This document shows positions 1 to 8,976 of a DNA stretch of 64,000 bases, one piece after another. The notes beneath the pieces were generated by a model. That model worked only from the letters and a program-made list of their open reading frames with translations, was not told the origin of the DNA and did no database searches. Position 1 is the stretch's first letter. The number at the start of each line of letters is the position of its first letter. Position numbers and translations under genes: made by a program. Origin of the DNA: Desertimonas sp963786985 (GTDB taxonomy: Bacteria; Actinomycetota; Acidimicrobiia; Acidimicrobiales; Ilumatobacteraceae). The DNA lies in the NCBI GenBank assembly GCA_963786985.1, contig CAWBBL010000026.1:62001-126000 (forward strand), written 5' to 3'.

Positions 1-2048
1 TGGTGGACGGCGCGGCGTACTGTTCAACCTCGGCTGGCTCGTCGATCTCGTCACCGAGTGGACCGGTGATCCGGAGCAGAAGATCCCGACGCGCAGCCGG
101 CGCACGGCGCAGTGGGCAGCCGTCGGATACCGCCGCCTGCACGAGTTCGTCGGCGAGTTCCACGCCGCCGCGCAGCGTCACGGCCTGGACGATCTGCGCT
201 GCGGAGTTCTCTTCGTCGAATGGGCCCACGTCGTGTGGCCGCCCGAGCTGAAGATCTACGACTTCGACAGCGACTGGTACGAACGCCACCCCGAGTTGTA
301 CGAGGCACCGCGGTCGTTCATCAACATGCCCGACCTGCACCCGGTCAACCGGTTGCGCGCCGACACGTATCCCTACGCGTCGGCGCCCGGCGGGATCGCC
401 GAGGGGACAACATTCGGCGAGCTGTTCGGCCCGCAGTGGGCGAGCTTTGCGGAGTACACCGGGTTCGACTCGGTGCTGCTGCGCGACGGTTTCTGCGGGC
501 CGATGATCTACACCCGCAACGGACCCTACGGAGGGCGCGCACCTGCCGACCCGGCCGTCGTGGAGCGCTTCAGCGACGCCGTCCGGGCGCTGTTCCGCGA
601 CGTCAAGCAGGCCGCCCCGGACCGTCTGCTCCTCGGATACTCCAGCGCCATCAGTCCGGTCGCCGACTGGCGGGTCGGATGCGTCGACTTCGAGGCGCTG
701 ATCGCCGACGGCCACCTCGATGGGTGGATCGAGCAGACGTGGGGTGGGGCGTGGCAGGACTGGTGGCACCAGCTCTGGAAGGGATGGACGTTCCAGGCGG
801 CGAACCTGACGACGCGGGCGGCGATGATCGCCCGGGCCAACGAGCGGCGCGAGCAGCCCTGCGCGCTGTACCACCTCGTCGAGACGTGGGACGGTTGGGA
901 GCACTGGGACACGTTGCACCAGGTGCCCGGCAAGTTGACGTGGGGGGCCTGGGCGTTCGCCCACGCCGGCGCCCTGACGCCCGATGGGCCGCGCCCGAGC
1001 GATGGGGCGTACGTCTCGTGGCTCAACAACGGGGACATGGAGCTGTTGTCGGAGGACGACGTGACGTTCGTCGCCGGGATCCTCGATCGGGCCGAGACCA
1101 GTGCGGCGACGCTCGAGAACGTGTACGGACCGGTGCTCGTGTACCACCGCCAGTCGATGGCCCGGCTGGCGACGACGTCGCCCGACGACCAGGTCGGTGA
1201 GTGGATCGACGACCAGGCCGGCCTGCTGATGAAGTGGGGCGTGCCGATCCTGGCGGCGACGCGAACCGAGTGGCTCGGCGCGATCGACGGCGACCGCCAG
1301 CTGATCTCCCAGCCACCGATGGTCGAGGGCGACGGCGCGGCGCTACTCGACCATGCCGACGTCGCGGTCGTCGGCCGCGCCGACGTCATCGCGGCAGCGG
1401 TCGCCGACCGGTTGGGGCTGACACCCGACGACCGCCGGATGCCATCCGACTTCTACGTGTGCACCGGGCCGGACCCGGACGTGCCGCCGGCCGACCGCCC
1501 GTACCTCCCCGACCACGTTGCCGTCGGCGTGGGAGATGATGTCGACGTGCTGTACTCCAGCCGGCACACTCCGCTGCTGACGTCGCGCGACGGGTGGTGC
1601 TGGTGGCAGCCGACGGATTGGTCCGAGCCGTTCAACCAGTTCCTGCCGAAGTATCAACTCGGGTCGACGTATCCGGCGTACCGGTTCGCGCGCCTGCTCG
1701 GCGACCTCGCCGGCCGACGTGGGCGCAGCCATCTCGATCGAGCTGCACCGGTCGGCGCCGGTGGCCTTCCACCTCTGGCGCAGCGGCGACGCGGTCCACG
1801 TCCTGCTCGGCAACCTGGAGACCGGTGAGCTGGGCGACTCACGTGTGCCCCGGGACATCACGGTCCGGCTGTCGCGCCGCGAGCTGGCGCTCGCCGACGG
1901 GCAGCTGCGGCTGGTCCGCGTCGACGGCTCAGGTCGCGAGGTGATCGTCCTGGCGGCCAGCGAGGATCCCGGCTTCGTCGAGTGCGCGGTGACGCTCGAC
2001 CCCGAGTCGTGCGTGGTGTACCGCGTCGAGGAAGGAGCGCACCCGTGA
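1..2048 (+). CDS. Glycosidase-like protein, 5' truncated, apparent frameshift
   Basis: The frame is already open at the left edge (codon at base 2), so the start lies outside the window. It runs to about 1710 and then continues in the next frame to a TGA at 2046-2048, as if one extra base sits in the GCCGGCC stretch near 1709-1715. The visible product is about 680 residues. It is rich in Trp and Tyr, has TIM-barrel-like segments (LRDGFCGP near residue 164, GYSSAISP, YVSWLNNGD), and ends in a beta-rich tail (ISIELHRSAP onwards). This suggests a glycoside hydrolase with a C-terminal beta-sandwich, but I cannot assign a family. The stop overlaps the GTG of the PhyH gene, so the two are probably translationally coupled. 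It could be a true pseudogene. Confidence 0.55.
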
Positions 2049-2815
2049 TCGAGATCGGGCCGGCAGAGATCGAGACGTACCGACGAGAGGGATTCCTGCC
2101 GATCGGTGAGATCCTCGACGCCGACGAGCGCGCCGAGCTGCTGGCGACCGAGCGGCGGCTCCGTCCACGCGACCGGTACGGCTCGTCGAGCGGTCTGGTC
2201 GTGATCGATCAGCTCGAGCACGTCTCGGCGGCGGTCCGCCGGTTCTGTTGCGACGGGCAGCAGCTCGACGCGGCCGAGGCGCTCCTCGGTCCCGATCTGG
2301 CGCTCACGCACAACCAGTTCATCGTCAAGCTCCCGGACGCCGCGAGCGGTTCGAGCGACATCCCGCTGCACCAAGACGATGGCTACGGCACGCTCGATCC
2401 CCCCGACGACATCACGGTGTGGGTCGCCCTCACCGACACGACGTCGGAGAACGGCTGCCTGCACATCGCCCCCCGCTCGCACCTCGGCGGCATCGTCGAG
2501 CACAAGGTTTCGACGAGCAACCCGGCGCTGCGTGAGGCGGAGACGGTCGACACGGTGCCCCTCGAGCTCGCCGCCGGTGAGGCCGTGGCGTTCACCGGGA
2601 TGACGCTGCACGGCTCGGGCGAGAATCGAACGAGCGCCGAGCGGGTCGCCCTGTTCGTGCGCTACTGCGTGCCGCACGCCCGGATGATGACCGAAGGTGG
2701 CAAGCCGGTTCTCGCCGATGGCCACTCGTGGATGGTCCGCGGTGAGGCCTCGATGGAGGCCTGGCGCAGCGCCAACGAGAAGTTCACCGCCGAGACCCCT
2801 GAGCCGGGGCGGTGA
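2045..2815 (+). CDS. Phytanoyl-CoA dioxygenase (PhyH) family protein
   Basis: Fe(II)/2-oxoglutarate-dependent oxygenase of 256 residues. The metal triad is visible: H109 and D111 in PLHQDDGYG and H189 in GMTLHGSGEN, with Arg in SAERVALFVRY as the probable 2-oxoglutarate anchor. The GTG start at 2045 overlaps the upstream stop (GTGA), and the TGA at 2813-2815 overlaps the GTG of the cupin gene, so three genes form one coupled unit. The substrate cannot be read from sequence; the neighbours suggest a small carbohydrate or a conjugated metabolite rather than phytanoyl-CoA. Family assignment is firm, role is inferred. Confidence 0.85.
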   Translation: MIEIGPAEIETYRREGFLPIGEILDADERAELLATERRLRPRDRYGSSSGLVVIDQLEHVSAAVRRFCCDGQQLDAAEALLGPDLALTHNQFIVKLPDAASGSSDIPLHQDDGYGTLDPPDDITVWVALTDTTSENGCLHIAPRSHLGGIVEHKVSTSNPALREAETVDTVPLELAAGEAVAFTGMTLHGSGENRTSAERVALFVRYCVPHARMMTEGGKPVLADGHSWMVRGEASMEAWRSANEKFTAETPEPGR

Positions 2816-3252
2816 CGGAACCGGGCACCGTCGAGCGACGATTGGACATGAATGATCAATCGTCAGTGATCGTGCTCGGCGACGGCGCCGGGCGGGAGTA
2901 TCCCTGCGGCACGATGCGCGCCGTGTTCAAGGCCGACGGACCAGAGACCGCTGATCGCTACTCGATCTCGGAGTGGTGGCTCGAGCCGGGGTCGCAGGGA
3001 CCCGGTGAGCACCGCCACGAGGCCAACGACGACACGTTCTACGTGCTCTCCGGAACCGCGACGTTCATCCTCGACGGCGACGTGGTCACCGTCGGACCCG
3101 GTTCGTTCGTGCGCGTCCCACCGACCGTGTCGCACGACTACCGCAACGACACGGACGAGCCTGTTCGCCTGCTCAACATCTACGTGCCCGGCGGCTTCGA
3201 GCAGGAGATGCCGGCGATCGTCGCCTGGTTCGCCGACCACGCGTCCTCGTAG
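2812..3252 (+). CDS. Cupin-domain protein
   Basis: Protein of 146 residues with a single small beta-barrel (cupin_2 type). The metal-site motif is visible as PGEHRHEANDDTFYVLSGTATF, with a second motif region ending in VSHDYRNDTDEPVRLLNIY. It may bind a sugar or act as an isomerase or dioxygenase accessory; no reaction can be assigned. I use GTG 2812, which overlaps the PhyH stop; ATG 2848 is an alternative that removes a 12-residue poorly conserved-looking leader. The gene ends convergently with the epimerase gene, with a family B repeat between them. Confidence 0.8.
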   Translation: MTEPGTVERRLDMNDQSSVIVLGDGAGREYPCGTMRAVFKADGPETADRYSISEWWLEPGSQGPGEHRHEANDDTFYVLSGTATFILDGDVVTVGPGSFVRVPPTVSHDYRNDTDEPVRLLNIYVPGGFEQEMPAIVAWFADHASS

Positions 3253-3270
3253 GCGGCGCCGTCCGGCGCA

Positions 3271-3345
3271 TGTGGGGAAGATCGGTGTCAGACGTCGACA
3301 CGAATCTTCCCCAGAAGCGGAAATGACACGAATCTTCCCCAGATG
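3271..3345. repeat. Intergenic repeat family B, copy 1
   Basis: A 75-bp element between the convergent cupin and uronate dehydrogenase-like genes. It opens with TGGGGAAGATC and carries two copies of ATCTTCCCCAGA, each preceded by GACACGA. The outer arms can pair. A second copy of the same design lies at 7398-7475. Confidence 0.85.
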
Positions 3346-3360
3346 CGGTGGCGCGGGATG

Positions 3361-4143
3361 TCACCGCCCGCCGTGGCGCTCCGGCGAGGCGAAGACGCCG
3401 CCCTGGGGTAGCCCGTCGTCGATCTCCCCCAACTCGGCGGCGAACTCCTCGGCGTCGTCATGGGGGGTGTACCCGAGTCGTCTGGCCGGCTCCGTCGACC
3501 ACCACGAGCGGCGATTGTGCGACACGCCGTAGAGCACGGCGAAGCCGAGGTCGGGCGACGAGAGGCAGGCGAGCACGAGGCGCGCGGCGTCCGGCACGCT
3601 GAGCCAGCTGTGCCGCATGCGCGACTCGATCGGTCGCACTTGGAACCCGCCGATGCGCAGACAGGCGACGCGGAGACCGAACTTGTCGTGGTACAGCCGG
3701 CCGAGGGCCTCGCCGTACACCTTGGTGACGCCGTACAGCGAGTCGGGCCTCGGCGGCTCGTCGCCGACGAGTAGGTGGCCAACCGGGTAGAAGCCCGTGG
3801 CGTGGGCCGACGAGGCGAACACGAACCGTTCCGCCCCGCCGAGGCGGGCGGCCTCGAAGGCGTTGTAGCAGCCGATGAGATTGGACGCGGCAAGCTCGGC
3901 GAAGGGTGCCTCGCTGGGCACGCCGCCGAGGTGGACGACGGCCTCGACGCCGTCGGCCGCCTGACGCAGTGCCTCGAAGTCGGTGAGGTCGGCCTGGTGG
4001 ACGGTCTCGTTCTGGGCCTCGGGCGTCAGCGCGGCACGGTCGGTGAGCCGCAACTCGCTCGCGACCTCGCGCAGTGGCGCCCGGAGGCTCGACCCGATGC
4101 GCCCGGCGGCGCCGGTCAGCAGGATCGGTCCGAGCGCCGGCAT
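3361..4143 (-). CDS. Uronate dehydrogenase-like NAD-dependent epimerase/dehydratase
   Basis: Extended short-chain dehydrogenase of 260 residues. The nucleotide-binding GAAGRIG is at residues 11-17, Ser at 111-112, and the YGVTK catalytic Tyr137/Lys141 pair follows. Segments such as GFYPVGHLL, RPDSLYGVTKVYGEALGR and FAVLYGVSHNRRSWW strongly resemble uronate dehydrogenases (oxidation of D-glucuronate or D-galacturonate to the aldarolactone), and the length fits that family (about 265). It faces the cupin/PhyH/glycosidase cluster convergently, which suggests sugar-acid catabolism nearby. Other sugar-nucleotide dehydrogenases of this fold are the alternative. Confidence 0.75.
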   Translation of the reverse strand: MPALGPILLTGAAGRIGSSLRAPLREVASELRLTDRAALTPEAQNETVHQADLTDFEALRQAADGVEAVVHLGGVPSEAPFAELAASNLIGCYNAFEAARLGGAERFVFASSAHATGFYPVGHLLVGDEPPRPDSLYGVTKVYGEALGRLYHDKFGLRVACLRIGGFQVRPIESRMRHSWLSVPDAARLVLACLSSPDLGFAVLYGVSHNRRSWWSTEPARRLGYTPHDDAEEFAAELGEIDDGLPQGGVFASPERHGGR

Positions 4144-4196
4144 GCCTCCCGACAGTAAGCGGCGGCCGCTGACGGCATCGGCAAGACTGCGTCGTC

Positions 4197-4796
4197 GTGG
4201 CGCCCGACGAGCGACCTGACGTGCGAGTCCGACCGGTTACCGCAGAGCGCCTGGACGACGTCGCCGACCTGTTCGGGAGCAACGGGACGACTCGCGGCTG
4301 CTGGTGCATGTACTTCATCGCGACCCGGGCAGAGTTCTCCGCAGGGTGGGCTGAGCAGGGCAATCGGACGAGCTTCGAGACCCTTGCCCGGGCGAGCGAC
4401 ACGCCGATCGGCCTGCTCGCCTACCGCCGCGGAACACCCGTTGGCTGGTGCGCCGTGGGACCTCGATCGCGCTACGCGCGGACCCTCGGACCGCGGGTCC
4501 GGATCCTCGCCGGACGTGATCCGGCCGAGGACGACGTCGTCTGGCTCGTGCCATGCTTCTTCGTCCGCGTCGGCGAGCGAGGTCACGGGGTGACCCGGGC
4601 CCTGCTCGACGCGGCGGTCGAACTGGCTCGCTCCCACGGGGCGCCGGCGATCGAAGGATTTCCACGCTCCGCCGGACTGCCGCCTTCGCCCGACGACTAT
4701 CTCGGTCGCGAGGAGACGTTCGCCGAGTGCGGGTTCGAGTGCATCGCGCGCCCCACGGAGCGCCGGGCAGTGATGCGCCGCGACCTCGTCGGCTGA
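4197..4796 (+). CDS. GNAT family N-acetyltransferase
   Basis: Protein of 199 residues with a GNAT fold. The acetyl-CoA-binding loop is GERGHGVTRALLDAA, following the beta-4 strand VVWLVPCFFVRV. The N-terminal part carries WCMYFIATRAEF, a signature often seen in a Cys/Trp-rich GNAT subgroup of actinobacteria. The start is GTG 4197. The substrate is unknown. It is read away from the uronate dehydrogenase gene; the two start 53 bp apart. Confidence 0.8.
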   Translation: MAPDERPDVRVRPVTAERLDDVADLFGSNGTTRGCWCMYFIATRAEFSAGWAEQGNRTSFETLARASDTPIGLLAYRRGTPVGWCAVGPRSRYARTLGPRVRILAGRDPAEDDVVWLVPCFFVRVGERGHGVTRALLDAAVELARSHGAPAIEGFPRSAGLPPSPDDYLGREETFAECGFECIARPTERRAVMRRDLVG

Positions 4797-4850
4797 TGCT
4801 CGCGTCGAAATCTGTTGAGTTCGGGCGTGGCGCTTGGGAACAATGCGGTC

Positions 4851-5795
4851 GTGGAACAGCCGGTCAAGCTCGACCGCCAGCGCTCGCGCTTCTACGACGG
4901 CGGTCATCCCGGCGACGACGCCGGAGTCGGTGCCGAGCCGGCCGACCCCGACAAGGACATCCTCGTCGTTCTCGATCGCCAACTTGCGCCCGACGCCAAG
5001 GGACGACCGCGGGAGGTGTTCGTGCTGCGACGGCGGATCGCCTACGACGACCGGCACTTCGGCGAGATCGTCGTCCCGCCGGTGTTCGCCACGTTCAAGA
5101 CCGATCTCACGTCGGTCCCGGCGCTGTTCACCTGGCTCGTGCCGAAGACAGGCGCCCACCTTCCGGCGGCGCTGCTCCACGATGGGCTGATCTGGAGCCC
5201 CGGTAAGGAAGCCCAGACGTACATCTCCACGGCGGGCAAGGTGGTCGACCGCGTCGAGGCCGACCGGGTGTTCCGCGACGGGATGGCGGACACCGGCACA
5301 GGTCTCGTGCGCCGCTGGCTGGTGTGGACGGCGGTGACACTGGCGACGATGTGGTCGCAGCAAGCCACCGCCTCGTCGCCCGTCGGACGGGCCTACTTCC
5401 GCTGGGTGATGGTCGCCTCGGTGTTCGCCGTCGCCTGGCTCGGGTACGTCGCCACCGCCGATCTGTTCGACCAGACCGACGACTGGTGGCTGACCTATGA
5501 GCTGAGTTGGATGGGTGATCGGTCGTTCGCCGCCGAACTGACCGCCGGCATCGCCGCGGCGATCGTCATCCCGGGTGTCATCGGCTTGCTGTGGGGCAAG
5601 TTCCGCGTCGCCGGTTGGATCGCCGGGATCGGCGTCGCCGTGCTGATCCACGTGACGATCGGCGTGCTCGCCGTGACGGCGCTGTACGCAGCCGTCGAGT
5701 GGGTCGCCGGCCGGCTCTCGGCGACGTGGCTGGCGATTGTCGCCGCACTGATCGCCGTGGCGGCGGTCGTGGCCTTCCTCGTCAGCTTGCTGTGA
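4851..5795 (+). CDS. DUF1353 domain protein with C-terminal membrane region
   Basis: Protein of about 314 residues from GTG 4851 (GTG 4827 and TTG 4815 are in frame alternatives). Residues 20-150 match the DUF1353 pattern, with FKTDLTSVPALFTWLVP followed by AALLHDGLIW. The C-terminal half has about four hydrophobic segments (MVASVFAVAWLGYVATA, AAAIVIPGVIGLLWG, GIGVAVLIHVTIGVLAVTA, WLAIVAALIAVAAVVAFLV). DUF1353 proteins occur in phage and bacterial genomes with no settled function. The membrane extension is unusual. No reliable functional statement can be made. Confidence 0.7.
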   Translation: MEQPVKLDRQRSRFYDGGHPGDDAGVGAEPADPDKDILVVLDRQLAPDAKGRPREVFVLRRRIAYDDRHFGEIVVPPVFATFKTDLTSVPALFTWLVPKTGAHLPAALLHDGLIWSPGKEAQTYISTAGKVVDRVEADRVFRDGMADTGTGLVRRWLVWTAVTLATMWSQQATASSPVGRAYFRWVMVASVFAVAWLGYVATADLFDQTDDWWLTYELSWMGDRSFAAELTAGIAAAIVIPGVIGLLWGKFRVAGWIAGIGVAVLIHVTIGVLAVTALYAAVEWVAGRLSATWLAIVAALIAVAAVVAFLVSLL

Positions 5796-5820
5796 CGCCG
5801 GCGCAGTAGCGTCGAATCCC

Positions 5821-7374
5821 GTGAGCGACCCGATGCAGGACAAGATCGACGACCTGCGGAAGCGCCGGGAGCAGGCGTTCGCCGCCGGGTCGCCACACGC
5901 CGTCGAACGCCAGCACGCCAAGGGCAAGCTGCTCGCCCGCGAACGCATCGACTACCTCCTCGACCCCGGCTCGTTCCACGAGCTCGACCTCCTCGCTCGC
6001 CACCGTGCCCAGGCCTCGGGCCTCGAGGAGCGTCCGTACACCGACGGGGTGATCACCGGCTGGGGGACGGTCGAGGGGCGCAAGGTGTTCGTGTTCTCCC
6101 AGGACTTCACCGTGTTCGGCGGGGCCCTCGGGGAGGTGTTCGCCGAGAAGATCCACAAGATGATGGACCTCGCCCTGAAGGTCGGCGCGCCGGTCGTCGG
6201 GCTCAACGACGGTGCTGGGGCCCGCATCCAAGAGGGGGTCGTGTCGCTGGCGAGCTACGGCGGGATCTTCTACCGCAACGTGCTGTCGTCGGGTGTCGTG
6301 CCGCAGATCTCGGTGATTCTCGGGCCATGCGCCGGCGGCGCCGTGTATTCGCCGGCGATGACCGACTTCATCTTCATGGTGCGCGAGTCGTCGCACATGT
6401 TCATCACGGGGCCTGACGTCGTCAAGACGGTGACCGGTGAGGAGGTCACGCTCGAGGAGCTCGGCGGGGCGATGAGCCACGCCTCGAAGTCCGGTGTGGC
6501 GACGTTCGTCGCCGCCGACGAGAAGGCCTGTCTCGACGAGGTCCGCTTCCTGCTCGGATTCCTCCCCCAGAACAACATGGAGGAGCCACCGATCGTCGAC
6601 TCCGGCGACGACCCCGAACGGCTCTGCCCGGAGCTCGACGAGATCCTCCCGGCGAGCCCGAACATGCCCTACGACATGCACAAGGTGATCTCGGCGATCG
6701 TCGACGACGGCGAGTTCTTCGAGTACTTCCCGCACTGGGCCCGCTCGATCAGCTGCGGGTTCTCGCGCATCGACGGGCGGACCGTCGGGATCGTCGGCAA
6801 CCAACCGATGGTTCTTGCCGGCGTACTCGACATCGAGTCGTCCGAGAAGGCCGCCCGCTTCGTGCGCACGTGCGACGCCTTCAACATCCCGCTGGTCACG
6901 TTCGTCGACGTTCCCGGGTTCCTCCCCGGGGTCGACCAGGAGTACGGCGGGATCATCCGCCACGGCGCCAAGTTGCTGTACGCCTATTGCGAGGCGACCG
7001 TGCCGCGCATCCAGGTGATCACGCGCAAGGCCTACGGCGGCGCCTACGTCGTGATGAACTCGAAATCGATCGGTGCCGACCTGGCGTTTGCCTGGCCGTC
7101 GGCCGAGTTGGCGGTGATGGGGCCGCAGGGCGCTGTCGAGATCGTCTACCGCCGTGAGCTGCAGCAGGCCGCCGACCCGACTGCCCGACGGGCCGAGTTG
7201 GTCGCCGAGTACACCGAGAAGTACGCCAATCCCTATGCCGCCGCCGAGCGCGGCTACGTCGACGACGTGATCGCCCCGGCGGAGACCCGCCAGAAGCTCG
7301 TCGCCGGCCTGGCCATGCTGCGCACCAAGCGTGAGGAGCTGCCCCGCCGCAAGCACGGCAACATGCCGCTCTGA
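5821..7374 (+). CDS. Acyl-CoA carboxylase, carboxyltransferase (beta) subunit
   Basis: Full-length 517-residue carboxyltransferase of the PccB/AccB/AccD type, which transfers carboxyl from biotin to acetyl- or propionyl-CoA. The N- and C-terminal crotonase-like halves are present: GPCAGGAVYSPAM and TGPDVVKTVTGE in the first, VDVPGFLPGVDQEYGGIIRHG and RKAYGGAYVVMNSK in the second. The residue after AYGGAY, which in Streptomyces separates propionyl (Asp) from acetyl/butyryl-type (Ile) enzymes, is Val here, so propionyl-CoA preference is uncertain. TAGCGT at 5807-5812 is 8 bases before the GTG, suggesting leaderless transcription. No biotinylated alpha subunit is adjacent. Confidence 0.92.
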   Translation: MSDPMQDKIDDLRKRREQAFAAGSPHAVERQHAKGKLLARERIDYLLDPGSFHELDLLARHRAQASGLEERPYTDGVITGWGTVEGRKVFVFSQDFTVFGGALGEVFAEKIHKMMDLALKVGAPVVGLNDGAGARIQEGVVSLASYGGIFYRNVLSSGVVPQISVILGPCAGGAVYSPAMTDFIFMVRESSHMFITGPDVVKTVTGEEVTLEELGGAMSHASKSGVATFVAADEKACLDEVRFLLGFLPQNNMEEPPIVDSGDDPERLCPELDEILPASPNMPYDMHKVISAIVDDGEFFEYFPHWARSISCGFSRIDGRTVGIVGNQPMVLAGVLDIESSEKAARFVRTCDAFNIPLVTFVDVPGFLPGVDQEYGGIIRHGAKLLYAYCEATVPRIQVITRKAYGGAYVVMNSKSIGADLAFAWPSAELAVMGPQGAVEIVYRRELQQAADPTARRAELVAEYTEKYANPYAAAERGYVDDVIAPAETRQKLVAGLAMLRTKREELPRRKHGNMPL

Positions 7375-7397
7375 GCGCCGTCCCCGACCGCCCCCAC

Positions 7398-7475
7398 GCA
7401 TCTGGGGAAGTTGTGAATCAGGGCCTGACTCGGATCTTCCCCAGAACGTGAAATGACACGGATCTTCCCCAGATG
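7398..7475. repeat. Intergenic repeat family B, copy 2
   Basis: A 78-bp element between the convergent carboxyltransferase and VOC genes. It opens with ATCTGGGGAAG and ends with two ATCTTCCCCAGA units separated by GAAATGACACG, as in copy 1. The central 20 bases differ between copies, so the arms rather than the loop are conserved. Confidence 0.85.
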
Positions 7476-7480
7476 GGGGG

Positions 7481-7849
7481 TCAGGCGGGGGCGTGGCAGA
7501 CGGCTTCGACGTTGTTGCCGTCGGGGTCGCGGACGAACGCGCCGAAGTAGTGCTCGTGGTACTCGGGCCAGACGCGCGGTTCGTGGAGCACCTCGGCGCC
7601 GTTGGCGACGGCGGCGTCGAAGAAGGCCTGCACGGCAGCGCGGTCGGGAGCGGTGAAGGCGAGGTGAGACTCGCGGAAGCCGTCGCCGGTGTGCTGGGCA
7701 CCGATCCAGAAGTCCGGGAACTCCGTGCCGTAGCCGATCGTCTCGCCGAAATCGAGGACCCGCGTGCCACCGAGCGGAGCGAGGACGGCGTCGTAGAACG
7801 CCGCGGCGGCGGCGACGTCGGTGCACTGGATGGAGACGTGATCGATCAT
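7481..7849 (-). CDS. VOC (glyoxalase/bleomycin-resistance fold) family protein
   Basis: A 122-residue vicinal-oxygen-chelate protein. It starts MIDHVSIQCTD, carries AAAFYDAVLAPLG, ESHLAFTAPDRAAV and ends FVRDPDGNNVEAVCH, the usual VOC landmarks with metal ligands in the first and last strands. Members include glyoxalase I-like enzymes and dioxygenases; substrate unknown. I start at ATG 7849 because the open frame upstream is low-complexity and does not look coding. It is divergent from the iron transporter operon. Confidence 0.82.
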   Translation of the reverse strand: MIDHVSIQCTDVAAAAAFYDAVLAPLGGTRVLDFGETIGYGTEFPDFWIGAQHTGDGFRESHLAFTAPDRAAVQAFFDAAVANGAEVLHEPRVWPEYHEHYFGAFVRDPDGNNVEAVCHAPA

Positions 7850-7885
7850 GTCCCCGATTCTTGCCCGCCAGTAGCGTCGCCGACC

Positions 7886-8911
7886 ATGCCGGCCGGGTTG
7901 GGCGTCAGCGTCGAAGGGCTGGATGCTGCCTACGGTCCGACGGGTGTGCTCCACGGGGTCTCGCTGAGCGTGGATCCCGGCGAGATCGTTGCCCTACTCG
8001 GCCCCTCCGGCTGCGGCAAGACGACGCTGCTGCGCTGCATCGCCGGGCTCGAATCGCCGACGGCCGGTCGCATCGTGATCGGGGACCGCGACGTCACGGC
8101 CGGACGCGGTGTGCCCGCCGAGCGGCGCCGCGTCGGGATGGTCTTCCAGGAGGGCGCCTTGTTCCCCCACAAGACCGTCGCCGGCAACGTCGGCTACGGC
8201 GTACCCCGCGGCGCGGGTCGCCAGCAGCGCAGCAGCGCTTCGCTCGACCTCGTCGGGCTCGGCGACAAGGCAACGCGCATGCCCGGGACGCTGTCCGGTG
8301 GCGAGCAGCAGCGTGTCGCCCTCGCCCGCGCTCTCGCCCCGGAGCCGGGGGTGATCCTCCTCGACGAACCGTTCTCCAGCCTCGACGCCGGGCTGCGCGC
8401 CCACCTGCGCAGCGACGTCCGCCGGTTGCTCACCGGGATCGGGGTGACCACGATCCTCGTCACCCATGACCAAGATGAGGCGCTGACGTTCGGCGACCGC
8501 GTCGCCGTGATGCGCTCCGGGACGATCGAACAGGTCGGCTCACCCCCCGACATCTACGCTCGCCCGGCCTCACCGTGGGTCGCCATGTTCGTGGGCGAGG
8601 CCAACCTCCTCGAGGCGCGCTTCGGCGACGACGGCGCGGTCACGGCCATCGGGGTGATCCCGGCAGTGCTGTCGGAGGGGACCGGGCAGGTGCTGTGCCG
8701 TCCCGAGCAGCTGCGCCTGGCGTCCTCGGGGCCGGCCGCTGTCAGCGCGGCCAGCTACTTCGGTCGGGACACCCGCTACGAGGTCGACGTCCCCGACGCC
8801 GGGACGCTGACCGTCCGGACGTCGGGCGCCCCAGAGCACCATCCTGGAGACGCCGTCACGGTCCGCTTCGTCGGCACCATCGTCCACGGGTGGCCAAGCA
8901 CCATCGATTAG
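7886..8911 (+). CDS. fbpC: Ferric iron ABC transporter ATP-binding protein
   Basis: Cytoplasmic ATPase of 341 residues that powers iron(III) import with the next two genes. Walker A GPSGCGKTT is at residues 39-47, the signature LSGGE at 136-140, Walker B ILLDEP at about 157-162 and the H-loop in VTHDQDEA. After residue 240 there is a C-terminal OB-like (TOBE) regulatory domain, as in FbpC. ATG 7886 is preceded by TAGCGT at 7872-7877. The gene order C-A-B differs from the classical A-B-C order. Thiamine or phosphonate transporters share this fold, but the permease and binding protein point to iron. Confidence 0.85.
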   Translation: MPAGLGVSVEGLDAAYGPTGVLHGVSLSVDPGEIVALLGPSGCGKTTLLRCIAGLESPTAGRIVIGDRDVTAGRGVPAERRRVGMVFQEGALFPHKTVAGNVGYGVPRGAGRQQRSSASLDLVGLGDKATRMPGTLSGGEQQRVALARALAPEPGVILLDEPFSSLDAGLRAHLRSDVRRLLTGIGVTTILVTHDQDEALTFGDRVAVMRSGTIEQVGSPPDIYARPASPWVAMFVGEANLLEARFGDDGAVTAIGVIPAVLSEGTGQVLCRPEQLRLASSGPAAVSAASYFGRDTRYEVDVPDAGTLTVRTSGAPEHHPGDAVTVRFVGTIVHGWPSTID

Positions 8912-8923
8912 GTCCGCTTACTC

Positions 8924-8939
8924 GCCACCCGTAGGTGGC
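8924..8939. promoter_or_regulatory. Perfect inverted repeat before fbpA
   Basis: GCCACC-CGTA-GGTGGC, a perfect 6-bp inverted repeat 38 bases before the start of the binding-protein gene and 13 bases after the stop of the ATPase gene. It sits upstream of the TACCGT hexamer at 8965-8970. It could be an operator for the A-B part of the transporter or a weak terminator stem; the sequence does not match a classical Fur or DtxR box as I know it. Confidence 0.4.
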
Positions 8940-8976
8940 CTTGAAGGCAGCGTGACTGACGCCCTACCGTGGCCCC

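Noticed and set aside
4116..5948. A 610-codon open frame on the minus strand opposite the GNAT and DUF1353 genes
   Set aside because: It is a shadow of real plus-strand genes. Its composition (Arg, Asp, His, Gly without domain pattern) is that of antisense GC-rich DNA.
5782..7770. A 662-codon minus-strand frame opposite the carboxyltransferase
   Set aside because: Antisense to a certain gene, with no recognisable motif.
8924..8939. A Fur/DtxR iron box before fbpA
   Set aside because: The palindrome GCCACC-CGTA-GGTGGC is clear, but it does not fit the consensus of either regulator; kept only as an unnamed inverted repeat.
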